Source: Yaniella sp. (GTDB lineage Bacteria; Actinomycetota; Actinomycetes; Actinomycetales; Micrococcaceae). Taken from it: a DNA stretch of 64,000 nt. The DNA is taken from assembly GCF_030453185.1 (NCBI RefSeq), contig NZ_JAKDKW010000001.1, positions 1 through 64,000 of the forward strand, written 5' to 3'. Numbering within the stretch: the stretch's first letter is position 1; the number at the start of each line of letters is the position of its first letter. Below are positions 51,765 through 60,944 of the stretch, piece by piece. Position numbers and translations under genes: made by a program. Below the pieces are notes generated by a model that had not been told where the DNA came from, made no database searches, and worked only from the letters and a program-made list of their open reading frames with translations.

Positions 51765-52165
51765 ACTCTGTAGGTTGGTCCTTCCATCCTGACAGGTTAT
51801 TTATTTTCCTGTGTAGAACAACGTACCAAACATAAGAATTATGCCCGAAAGTGCTTGCGTTGCCACCGGCGAACAAAGCGTGCTCTCAACGTTGGAATAC
51901 ACGGTCATGTAAACATATCCAGTGTATCTATAGTGCCAGTTGAATAACTATTCTCAAAGACCTGACCTACGCCATCCGCGCCAGGCGAAAGAACCGGTGG
52001 CAACTTTCGGCTGGTAGTTCAAGAATGGCGAAAGTCCCAAAAAAACCAGCGGAACCCATTATTCTTACTAATGTCCTTCCGAGAAAACGCATCGTGGCAA
52101 GCCCTGCGGTTTTGGACGGAACGTTGCATGTCGGCTAAAGCATCCTTGAAAGGCTCAAACACTAA

Positions 52166-54271
52166 GTGGTCAAACAATCCGAGTACAGTGCACGAAACCT
52201 CTCAGTCCTTGAGGGACTCGAAGCGGTGCGCAAACGCCCGGGCATGTATATCGGGTCCACTGATTCCCGTGGGCTCATGCATTGTCTTTGGGAAATCATC
52301 GATAACTCAGTGGATGAAGCTCTTGGTGGCTATGGCCAGTCAATAGACATCACCTTGTACGCGGATGGCTCTGTTGAAGTCTCTGATAACGGTCGTGGTA
52401 TCCCAGTCGATATCGAACCCCGCACCGGTTTGTCCGGTGTGGAAGTCGTGTTCACCAAACTTCATGCCGGCGGTAAATTCAGTTCTGAATCCTACGCTGC
52501 CGCAGGGGGTCTCCACGGTGTAGGAGCAGCCGTCGTCAACGCACTATCTGCCCGTTTGGATGTACAAGTGACCCGGGGTGGAAAAGTCCACCAGCTCAGT
52601 TTCAAGCGCGGTCAACCTGGACAGTTCATTGACAAGGGAAAACCCAGTGCCGATGGGCTTTTTGAAGCGCAGGAATCTGGAACAGAAGTCGCCGTTGTTG
52701 GGAAAGCAAAGCGCGGTTTGACCGGCACAAAAATTCGTTACTGGGCGGACACCCAAATTTTTACTCCTGACGCAACGTTCTTGTATGAGGAACTTGAACA
52801 ACGCGCCCGTCAAACTGCTTTTCTCATTCCAGGCTTACGCATTACCGTTCGTGATGAACGTCGTCTTGCCGGTACTCCGGGCGAAAACGGCCCTCACGAA
52901 GAAGTCTTCCAATATGACGGGGGTATCTCCGAATTTGTAGATCACCTGTCACAGCTCAACCCTGTCACGGATGTGTGGCGCCTTCATGGCGAAGGAAACT
53001 TTAGCGAACGCGTACCTGTCCTTGACAGTTCAGGACAGGCCCATATGCAAGATGTCGAACGTACCTGTGAAGTTGATGTGGCCTTGCGCTGGGACGTGGG
53101 TTACGACACTAAAATACGAAGTTTCGTCAATATTATTGCGACCCCAAAGGGTGGTTCGCACAACACCGGGTTCGACCAGGCCCTGACCAGGGTGTTCCGT
53201 AAGGCCGTTGAAGCTAATGCTCGCCGTCTGAAAGCGGGAAACGATCGTGTTGAAAAGGACGACATTCTGGCTGGCCTGACGGCAATCGTTACCGTTCGTT
53301 TGGCAGAACCACAGTTTGAGGGACAAACCAAAGAAGTCCTGGGGACACCTGCTGCGCGACAGATCGTCTCCAAAGTCGTTGCTGACCAACTGACCGAGCT
53401 GCTGCAGTCTCGTAAACGTGCTGTGAAGCAACAGGTGGACGGCCTGTTAGAAAAGATCGTTGCGGAAATGAAGTCGCGTATTATGGCGCGCACCGCCAAG
53501 GAGACCCAACGTCGTAAGACAGCCTTAGAGACATCATCGATGCCTGCGAAGTTGGCCGATTGTCGTTCCACGTCGGTTGAAGATACCGAGTTATTCATCG
53601 TCGAAGGGGACTCGGCTCTGGGTACAGCAAAACTTGCGAGGTCCTCGGACTACCAGGCGTTGCTACCTATTCGCGGTAAAATCCTCAATGTCCAGAAAGC
53701 TTCAGTTGGCGAAATGCTAAACAATGCTGAGGCATCTGCGCTGATCCAAGTCGTTGGTGGGGGATCGGGGCGCAGCTTCGATATGGAGTCGGCACGCTAC
53801 GGAAAGGTCATCTTGATGACCGACGCCGACGTTGATGGAGCCCATATCCGAACCTTATTGCTGACCCTATTCTTCAGATACATGCGACCCATGGTTGAAG
53901 CCGGACGAGTCTATGCTGCCGTTCCACCGTTACATCGAGTCGAAGTGATTAACCCAGGTTCCAAAGCCAATGAAGTGATCTATACCTATGCTGAACAAGA
54001 ATTGCACGATGTTCTTGCCCGGTTAGAAACTGACGGCCGCAAAATTAAAGAGCCGATCCAACGCTATAAGGGTCTTGGAGAAATGGACGCGGATCAGTTG
54101 GCGGAGACGACGATGGATCCGGCCCACCGGACACTTCGCCGTGTCAATATTGAGGAATTGGAAAAAGCCGAAGAAATATTTGAACTGCTGATGGGCCGGC
54201 ATGTCGCTCCTCGGCGTGATTTTATAATCTCCGGTGCAGAAGAACTCGATCGACAGCAAATCGACGCTTAG
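52166..54271 (+). CDS. parE: DNA topoisomerase IV subunit B / GyrB-like
   Basis: LEAVRKRPGMYIGSTDSRGLMHCLWEIIDNSVDEA, EGDSALGTAK, DADVDGAHIRTLLLTL; GTG start. Confidence 0.93.
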   Translation: MVKQSEYSARNLSVLEGLEAVRKRPGMYIGSTDSRGLMHCLWEIIDNSVDEALGGYGQSIDITLYADGSVEVSDNGRGIPVDIEPRTGLSGVEVVFTKLHAGGKFSSESYAAAGGLHGVGAAVVNALSARLDVQVTRGGKVHQLSFKRGQPGQFIDKGKPSADGLFEAQESGTEVAVVGKAKRGLTGTKIRYWADTQIFTPDATFLYEELEQRARQTAFLIPGLRITVRDERRLAGTPGENGPHEEVFQYDGGISEFVDHLSQLNPVTDVWRLHGEGNFSERVPVLDSSGQAHMQDVERTCEVDVALRWDVGYDTKIRSFVNIIATPKGGSHNTGFDQALTRVFRKAVEANARRLKAGNDRVEKDDILAGLTAIVTVRLAEPQFEGQTKEVLGTPAARQIVSKVVADQLTELLQSRKRAVKQQVDGLLEKIVAEMKSRIMARTAKETQRRKTALETSSMPAKLADCRSTSVEDTELFIVEGDSALGTAKLARSSDYQALLPIRGKILNVQKASVGEMLNNAEASALIQVVGGGSGRSFDMESARYGKVILMTDADVDGAHIRTLLLTLFFRYMRPMVEAGRVYAAVPPLHRVEVINPGSKANEVIYTYAEQELHDVLARLETDGRKIKEPIQRYKGLGEMDADQLAETTMDPAHRTLRRVNIEELEKAEEIFELLMGRHVAPRRDFIISGAEELDRQQIDA

Positions 54272-55287
54272 CTGCCATAATGCTGTTTGGTCAGCTGGAA
54301 GCCCTCCTCCAAGGAGATGCGGGGCTTCCACTGCAGGATCCGTTGGGTTCGACGCTGGTCGAACCAGTGGGCCGTCGACATTTGCTCGGCTAAGAAGCGC
54401 GTAATCGGGGGTTCATCACCGCGTTTTTCAGCGTCCCAGAACGCCTCGATAACGCTGCCGGCGGCCTTGGCTAATCCGGCTGGAAGATCCAAGGTGGGTT
54501 CTTCTGCGCCGCCAGCTACGGCGATGCGACGTATCATCTCACCAATTGGTCGAGGTTGACCATTGGTCAGGACGAGTGCCTCACCGTGGGTGGTATCGAC
54601 GGCATTGATCGCAGTGACGATAGCTTCCACCGCATTGAGCAAAAACAGGGTATCGACAAGTGCAGTCCCGCCATCTAGGAGCGGTAGACGGTTTTGACGG
54701 GCCCGATCGATAATACGTTCCGTCAGTTGTGTATCACCTGGCCCCCACATTAAGTGTGGGCGAAGAACCAGCACCCGGAATTGTTCTGAATCTGCAGCGA
54801 GTGCGAGAAGTTCACCGGCAGCTTTGGTCGCGGCATAATTGCCACGGGCAGTGTCCGGATTCGCAGGTTCGGCTTCGGCACCAATGATCGAGGCACCAGA
54901 ATGGGCCACTGATGGTGAAGAAATATGTATCCACCGTGAGACCCCGGTCGTTTGGGCGGCCGTCAACAAGGTACGGGTGCCCTCAATATTGACCTGTTCG
55001 TATTCTTTGGCCGACCCAGACACCGACACCTTGGCGGCGATATGAACCACCGTGTCCATCCCCTGAACGGCGTGATGGGCGGTCTCTGGGTCGGTTACAG
55101 AACCGCGTATCTCGTGGACGCCGTCGAGTCCTGAAGCTGATCGCTGGAGTACCGTCACCTGCGCTCCAGCATCTCGTAGCGCTTGTGCGACACCGGAACC
55201 TAGAACACCGGATGCTCCGGTGACGAGCACGTTGTACCCGGTGAAATCGTCTGTTACGTATTGAAACGATGCATGCGAGCTGGTCAT
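54268..55287 (-). CDS. oleD: NAD-dependent epimerase/dehydratase, OleD-like 2-alkyl-3-ketoalkanoate reductase
   Basis: VLVTGASGVLGSGVAQAL, YAATKAAGE (YxxxK); adjacent to oleBC/oleA. Confidence 0.85.
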   Translation of the reverse strand: MTSSHASFQYVTDDFTGYNVLVTGASGVLGSGVAQALRDAGAQVTVLQRSASGLDGVHEIRGSVTDPETAHHAVQGMDTVVHIAAKVSVSGSAKEYEQVNIEGTRTLLTAAQTTGVSRWIHISSPSVAHSGASIIGAEAEPANPDTARGNYAATKAAGELLALAADSEQFRVLVLRPHLMWGPGDTQLTERIIDRARQNRLPLLDGGTALVDTLFLLNAVEAIVTAINAVDTTHGEALVLTNGQPRPIGEMIRRIAVAGGAEEPTLDLPAGLAKAAGSVIEAFWDAEKRGDEPPITRFLAEQMSTAHWFDQRRTQRILQWKPRISLEEGFQLTKQHYGS

Positions 55288-58097
55288 CACAGTGCGGTTA
55301 CCTTTCCTCCAGCCAGGACTTTTTCCGCCCATTCGGCTAGTAGGGGGCGGTTGATTTTTGAGTTGTGTCGAATATCTACCGGAACTCTGTGAGTCACTAA
55401 GACGGCCGCGATATCAATATCAGTAGCTGCTCGGACATCATCGGAGAGAGCGCTTGGTGCTAGGCCTGGCTTGATGTCGCCGTCATGAGGCTCAACCACA
55501 GCAACTATCGCTTGTGTGCCTACGGGACCAACACCAACTATCGCTACGCGATTGATCGAGGGTAACCGCTGAATATCGTCTTCCGGACCGCCTGGACCGA
55601 AGGCACCGGTCGACGGCGTGACGATGTGTTGTGTTCGCCCTTCGATCCATAGTCTGCCGTGCTCATCGAAATGGCCTATATCGCCGGTTCGATGCCATTG
55701 CAAACCATCGACAGAGTCGACGCGGGTCTGTCGGTTGGTATTGTAAAGCTTGTCGTAGCCGGCCAGCATATGCGGTGTTGAAATGACGATTTCGGCAAGT
55801 TTATTGACGGCGTTGTCGCCTTCGAAAAGTTCATCCGATGACCGCCCCAAGAAATCGAGTGGCGCCATGGCGACTCGCGCAACGTCCAGAGGTTTACCTA
55901 CGCACACACCACGATCATCCCTGCCGGCGATAGCGTGCTGGGTGTGATGATCGATATCTGAGATCAACAGCGACTCTGTCATCCCGTATGGTGAATGAAA
56001 TTCTGCGTTTGGTACCAGTTCTAGAACCTCATTCATGAGGGGGACCGGTACGGGGGCGCCTGCCGAGAGCAGCATGGAGATCTGCTCTAGTGCGGTTCGC
56101 TGCTCGGTGTTGAGTTCATGAGCGGTGTCCACGACGTTGCGCAGGGCGGCAGGTGAAGCAAAGATCATGGTGGTATCACCCGCGATTGCGGCCTGGGCAA
56201 GGGATTTCGCAGTCAGGGTGGCAGGTTTTGTCACCGACATATTTGGAGTCACCGAAGTGGCACCGATGGCTGGTCCCAGCAAGGCAAACGGGGCAAAACC
56301 AGCCAGCAAGCTGGATCCGGGTTCAACATGGAGCGTGTGTTGGAGACGTTGAGTCAGCGCAGAGAGTTTTTGGTGCGTATACCGAACGCCTTTGGCAGGT
56401 CCGGTTGAACCCGAGGTGAAGAGGATTGCGGCATCGTCGGTTGGGTTCGGATCAGGCTGTTCTGCTGTAGGGCCGTACTGCTGGCCAGCATAGGTTGAAG
56501 CAAAACCATATATGGAGCCGCTCAGTCCAAGAACTCTCCTGGCGATGGGGTCCATGGTCTTCACACTTAGACGTTTACCGGGTAGATTTCCGATTCGAGC
56601 CAGGGAAAGTCCCGGTGTCTGACCAATAATCCATTGTGGTGCAGCTGATCTGATGGCGCGTGTCATGCCGTCGACGCCCAGTCCTGCGTCGGTGACCACT
56701 GCGACACCGCCCACACGCAGTACAGCGTAGAGCGCTGCGGTGAGATCCCTGCCGGGCTCGACCAGCATGGAGACTCGGTCACCTGGACGCATCCCGTTTT
56801 CTCGGAAGCCTACGGCGATCGCATCGACCATTGAGGACAGCTTCGCCCAGGTTACTTCAAACGGCTTGCCGTGTGCATCGTTGATGGTCATATCAACCAT
56901 GGCCTTCGTCGAGGACTCGGACCATTGGTCAAGAAAACTCCAAAGGGGGGAGTAGTCGCCCACTGCTTCAGAGCCTCGGGCAGCAGTGAGGTCTGGGGTG
57001 GGTCGGTTGTCCCCGTCAAGTTGTTGACGTATCCAGCCGAGAACGGGCACAGAAATATCCCGGTCTTCAGCAAGGAGATGACCCGCGGTGTTATACCGAT
57101 GAATAACAACGTCGTCGATCCGTTGGAGTAAATCATGCTGATAACGATCAAGGAAGACTGGGTCTTTGGCGCCCCACAGTAACAGGGCGGGTTTCTCGGT
57201 GCTGCTAAGTTGGTTGGCTACTTTCCGCAAAGCGTTACGGGAGCGATGACTCTCCGTGGCTGGGATATCTGCGACGAAGCCACCGATGCCACCGCGATCC
57301 TGACGTCCACGATAGGGCGCTTTATAGGCAGTTTTGATGTCCTTTGCCAATGCCGGTTGCCCCAGGGCCAATGTGGTGTCCAGAAACGCTGGGGTCACGA
57401 CTGTGGAGCCAGATAAAACTGGACCGGCTAAGGCAGCTTGCAGCGGTGCGGGTATGGGGTCCGACTCTTCATGCCAGACGGCTGTGTTGAGTGAGATCAT
57501 ACCGGACGGTTCAACTCCAGAACCAGATGACCGGACGTCGGCGTCGGTCGCCCAGCCAAGCGAAATAATACCGCCCCAGTCATGACCCAAACTAAAGACG
57601 GGCGCTTTGTTGGAGTCGCTGATGAGTTCAGCGACGACCGCATCAAGATCGTAAATACGTTGTTCTAGGGTTCGATACGAGGAGCTGCTTCCGGCAGCGG
57701 AGGGCAAGCTCGTATGTTCGAGTCGTTCAGAAAAGCCCATGTCGAGCTGATCGGGGGCAATGACTCGTATAACGGGTGCTCGACCTGCACCCGGTCCAAG
57801 TTCGACGTTTCCTTGGGCTGCCTCAAGACCGGCTTGAGCAATATGACGCCACAAATAGGACCATGTCGGATTGCCGTGTACTGCGATGACGATGGCATCG
57901 ATGTCGTCGGGACCGATGCCGCGGTCAGCCAACATCGGCCCAGTATCGAGCACATGAAACTGCCGGGTGCCGTCACAGGTTTCCGCCTCGACGATTTGAG
58001 ACCACCGAGGATCCCATCCCGGCAGCTGTAGTGGATCAAGTACTGAATGTGGGTATTGCGCCGGTTTGGGGGAAATCATGGGGGAGAGGGTCACCAC
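55287..58097 (-). CDS. oleBC: OleBC fusion: alpha/beta hydrolase (beta-lactone decarboxylase) + AMP-dependent beta-lactone synthetase
   Basis: N-terminal GHDWGG alpha/beta hydrolase; C-terminal ILFTSGSTGPAKGVRYTH ANL domain; operon with oleA/oleD. Confidence 0.87.
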   Translation of the reverse strand: MVTLSPMISPKPAQYPHSVLDPLQLPGWDPRWSQIVEAETCDGTRQFHVLDTGPMLADRGIGPDDIDAIVIAVHGNPTWSYLWRHIAQAGLEAAQGNVELGPGAGRAPVIRVIAPDQLDMGFSERLEHTSLPSAAGSSSSYRTLEQRIYDLDAVVAELISDSNKAPVFSLGHDWGGIISLGWATDADVRSSGSGVEPSGMISLNTAVWHEESDPIPAPLQAALAGPVLSGSTVVTPAFLDTTLALGQPALAKDIKTAYKAPYRGRQDRGGIGGFVADIPATESHRSRNALRKVANQLSSTEKPALLLWGAKDPVFLDRYQHDLLQRIDDVVIHRYNTAGHLLAEDRDISVPVLGWIRQQLDGDNRPTPDLTAARGSEAVGDYSPLWSFLDQWSESSTKAMVDMTINDAHGKPFEVTWAKLSSMVDAIAVGFRENGMRPGDRVSMLVEPGRDLTAALYAVLRVGGVAVVTDAGLGVDGMTRAIRSAAPQWIIGQTPGLSLARIGNLPGKRLSVKTMDPIARRVLGLSGSIYGFASTYAGQQYGPTAEQPDPNPTDDAAILFTSGSTGPAKGVRYTHQKLSALTQRLQHTLHVEPGSSLLAGFAPFALLGPAIGATSVTPNMSVTKPATLTAKSLAQAAIAGDTTMIFASPAALRNVVDTAHELNTEQRTALEQISMLLSAGAPVPVPLMNEVLELVPNAEFHSPYGMTESLLISDIDHHTQHAIAGRDDRGVCVGKPLDVARVAMAPLDFLGRSSDELFEGDNAVNKLAEIVISTPHMLAGYDKLYNTNRQTRVDSVDGLQWHRTGDIGHFDEHGRLWIEGRTQHIVTPSTGAFGPGGPEDDIQRLPSINRVAIVGVGPVGTQAIVAVVEPHDGDIKPGLAPSALSDDVRAATDIDIAAVLVTHRVPVDIRHNSKINRPLLAEWAEKVLAGGKVTAL

Positions 58098-59113
58098 TCT
58101 ATTTCTAGCATTGCAACGTTGAGACCTGAGCCCACACCCATGGTGAGTACCCGGTCACCTACTTTGAGGGAATCCAGTTCACGCGCGAGCGTAATGGGGA
58201 GGGCAGCTGGTCCAATATTACCTAGCGAAGGAAAAGTTGTGGGGATCTTTTTGCGGTCGATCCCGGCGGACTTGATGATTGCATCGGTATGCATTTGCGA
58301 TACCTGGTGGGTAATGTAGCGGTCCATGCTTCGCCAGTTCCAGTCTGCTGGAGTGTCGTTCCACGCATCCATGACCAAAGCCAAACCGTGTTCGAGCAGA
58401 GCGCCGGAGTCGGTAATCATGCCGTTATGTCCACCTTGGCATAACTGGTGGTGCTGTGTTCCGGCGCGAGTAACACCACGGAGGATTCGGTGACCTTCCG
58501 GGTGCTGATCAGCGCGTCCCAGGACTGCAGCTGCAGCACCTGAGCCGAGGGTCAGTGAAGCAAATTGCTCCATGAAATTATCACGAGTGGTCGTATCCGA
58601 GAGCAGGTTTCGTAATGTGGCCTCTTGAACCTGCTTGGCATCTTCACCTGCCACCACGACGGCATAGTCGATTTGTCCGGAGTCAATGAGTGTTGAAGCC
58701 AAATCCATTCCGTTGACGAACCCGAGACAGGCGTTGGTGATATCAAAATTGGTGGCCTTTGGCGCCAAGCCCATGGAATCGTGAATCTGAACAGAAACAG
58801 CAGGTTCTAATTCCGTTCTAGTAACGGATGTGTTGATTAACAATCCCACGGCATCGGGAGCAATGCCTGCTTCGGCGAGGGCCTTGACCCCGGCTTGAGC
58901 TGCTCCAGCAACATAATCTTGGGGCGTTTCCCACATTCTTCGAGTGTGTACCCCGGCTACACGTTCTAGGAGCCGTTTGGGTAACCGCAAACGCTTGAGC
59001 ACGGCTGCCAGACGGTCGTCGATCATGTCGGAAGTGACTTCCACCGGAGCGGTCACTTCTACCACAGAAAGTAATGCCGCATTGTGGTGAATTGAAACCG
59101 CATTAGAACTCAC
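58091..59113 (-). CDS. oleA: 3-oxoacyl-ACP synthase III family, OleA-like
   Basis: NACLGFVNGMDLAS active-site Cys; thiolase III fold; 7-nt overlap with oleBC. Confidence 0.87.
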   Translation of the reverse strand: MSSNAVSIHHNAALLSVVEVTAPVEVTSDMIDDRLAAVLKRLRLPKRLLERVAGVHTRRMWETPQDYVAGAAQAGVKALAEAGIAPDAVGLLINTSVTRTELEPAVSVQIHDSMGLAPKATNFDITNACLGFVNGMDLASTLIDSGQIDYAVVVAGEDAKQVQEATLRNLLSDTTTRDNFMEQFASLTLGSGAAAAVLGRADQHPEGHRILRGVTRAGTQHHQLCQGGHNGMITDSGALLEHGLALVMDAWNDTPADWNWRSMDRYITHQVSQMHTDAIIKSAGIDRKKIPTTFPSLGNIGPAALPITLARELDSLKVGDRVLTMGVGSGLNVAMLEIEW

Positions 59114-59286
59114 GTTGGACTGTCCATTCCTGTTTTATTTCTGTTCAAAATTGGTAGCTAAGGCTCCAATTTTTTGACTTGTCATAACTTACCAGCCTAG
59201 CGCGGTTTAATGTGCCACGCGGTTCACAGGTTGGGCCTATCCTCGAAGCTTAGTTTCACTGACAGGGAAGCGGTCGTGCCACTTAC

Positions 59287-60261
59287 CTAGAACAGACTGA
59301 CGACTGCGGGCACCGCTATCAGAAGCCCAGCCGAGATTATGACCAGGCTAACTCTACATGAGCCCAGTGGCGTGTCTGGTGTTATGAGGCGCTTGAAGCG
59401 ACGTGAAGCAGTGGCGTCACTCTTCTGCGGGGCTTCACCAGACGGTGGCTCAGAAGCTGACTGTGCCGGCTCTGCCAGTGTATGAACCAGGGCGCTTGTG
59501 AGATCAGTCCTGCCGTGTTGAGACAATGCGGCATCATCAGCCATGATCTCGGTCAGCTCGGTGACTTCGTTGACCGCGGCACGGGTGGCGGGGAACCACG
59601 GCGCAGCCTTGTGCCACGCCTGAAACGCAAGACGCAGCAGGTCATGGCGTTGGGTCAGATGTGCTGATTCATGGGCTAAAACAGCCGCTAACTGCCGTGG
59701 CGATAACTCGTCGAGCAGTCCGCGGGAGACCACCGTGATCGGTTGGCTCATTGCTGGTAAGCAGTACGCCAAGGGGTGTTCTACGGGGAGAACGCGCGTG
59801 CTCGAGGTAGACCCTGAAGCCTCTTCCAGTCCGTGATCATGTTCTCCGAGGGAGGCTGACAAGACTTCGACAAATTCGCGGTGTTTCTTCCGCTGGCTAA
59901 ACGTTGTGTAGGCCGTATGCAGGAGTACTAGGGCAAGGTGCCCGAACAATATGCAGCCGAGTGTTACCGCGGCTAACCCTAGCGGCGCCCACCGGTCGTC
60001 GGTAAATACGTCTTCTATGCTGCCCTCTAGGAAAACGTTCCAGAGTTCCATGCCGGCGCTGAATATTCCGCTTCCGAATGGCTGCAAGCCCCAGGTAAGC
60101 GGTGCGGTGACCAGGGCAAGGCCGCCGCTTAATCCGATGGCTTGCCAGAGAATCAGTGCTGCTTCAGGTGCTCGTGATGGCCACTTGGCTCGTTGTAGCC
60201 ACAGCGGCACGGGCCATGCTAACAGGATGGCCAGACATGCGAGGAAATAAGGTGTCAGCAC
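59287..60261 (-). CDS. M56 family (BlaR1/MecR1-like) membrane metallopeptidase, no sensor domain
   Basis: VLAHESAHLTQRHDLL (HExxH), multiple TMs. Confidence 0.88.
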   Translation of the reverse strand: MLTPYFLACLAILLAWPVPLWLQRAKWPSRAPEAALILWQAIGLSGGLALVTAPLTWGLQPFGSGIFSAGMELWNVFLEGSIEDVFTDDRWAPLGLAAVTLGCILFGHLALVLLHTAYTTFSQRKKHREFVEVLSASLGEHDHGLEEASGSTSSTRVLPVEHPLAYCLPAMSQPITVVSRGLLDELSPRQLAAVLAHESAHLTQRHDLLRLAFQAWHKAAPWFPATRAAVNEVTELTEIMADDAALSQHGRTDLTSALVHTLAEPAQSASEPPSGEAPQKSDATASRRFKRLITPDTPLGSCRVSLVIISAGLLIAVPAVVSLF

Positions 60262-60282
60262 GCGCCTCCGGGCAATCTGTAG

Positions 60283-60729
60283 CTAGCTGTCGCGGGACTG
60301 TAGAAGGTGGCGAACGTGTTGGGCGTCGGATGGTTCAATGCCACCGATAAAACGAGCTAGCACAGCGTGTTTGTCTACGGCTGAGCCGAGAACGTCGTTT
60401 AAGAGCTTGACTGTGTGTTCTTCACGGCTGGTGGCTGCCGTGAATTCATGCGGGCGGCGTGAGGAATCTTTGGTGACGAACCCTTTTTTGCTCAGCCGAC
60501 CTAAGACGGTGAGCACCGTGGTGATAGCTGATGCGCTGTCTTGGCGCTGTGCCAGTGCGTCACGCACTTCATTGGCGGTGAGTGCCTCCGTCGAGTCCCA
60601 CAGCAGATTCATAATCGCTTGTTCCAGTTCGCCCAATGACGTCCCTTCAAGAATTCCTGTACTGAGACCGGTGTGAGTGAAAGTTTGCGGCTCAGTGTTA
60701 TTACATTGAGACTCAACATCATAACGCAT
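60283..60729 (-). CDS. BlaI/MecI/CopY family transcriptional regulator
   Basis: LGELEQAIMNLLWDSTEALTANEVRDAL...AITTVLTVLGRLSKKGFV; real start may be TTG 60633 (SD GAAGGGA). Confidence 0.9.
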   Translation of the reverse strand: MRYDVESQCNNTEPQTFTHTGLSTGILEGTSLGELEQAIMNLLWDSTEALTANEVRDALAQRQDSASAITTVLTVLGRLSKKGFVTKDSSRRPHEFTAATSREEHTVKLLNDVLGSAVDKHAVLARFIGGIEPSDAQHVRHLLQSRDS

Positions 60730-60741
60730 TAACGAGATGAA

Positions 60742-60758
60742 TTCTACAGCATGTAGAA
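60742..60758. promoter_or_regulatory. BlaI-type operator 1
   Basis: TTCTACA-GCA-TGTAGAA. Confidence 0.75.
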
Positions 60759-60785
60759 GACTTGAGGCGCCGTGGAATCTGCGAT

Positions 60786-60802
60786 TTCTACATTGTGTAG
60801 AA
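60786..60802. promoter_or_regulatory. BlaI-type operator 2
   Basis: TTCTACA-TTG-TGTAGAA. Confidence 0.75.
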
Positions 60803-60944
60803 GTGTGGTTAGTATGGCCCTAAAGGTTGGCAGACAACCAGCCGGTGAGGTTTAGCACGGTCGGCCTGGCCTGTGATTCACCCACACCGGAATTCTCTAA
60901 AATTTCGAGCGTCGGCGCTTTAGGCCGGTGGGAGAGGGGCCCAA

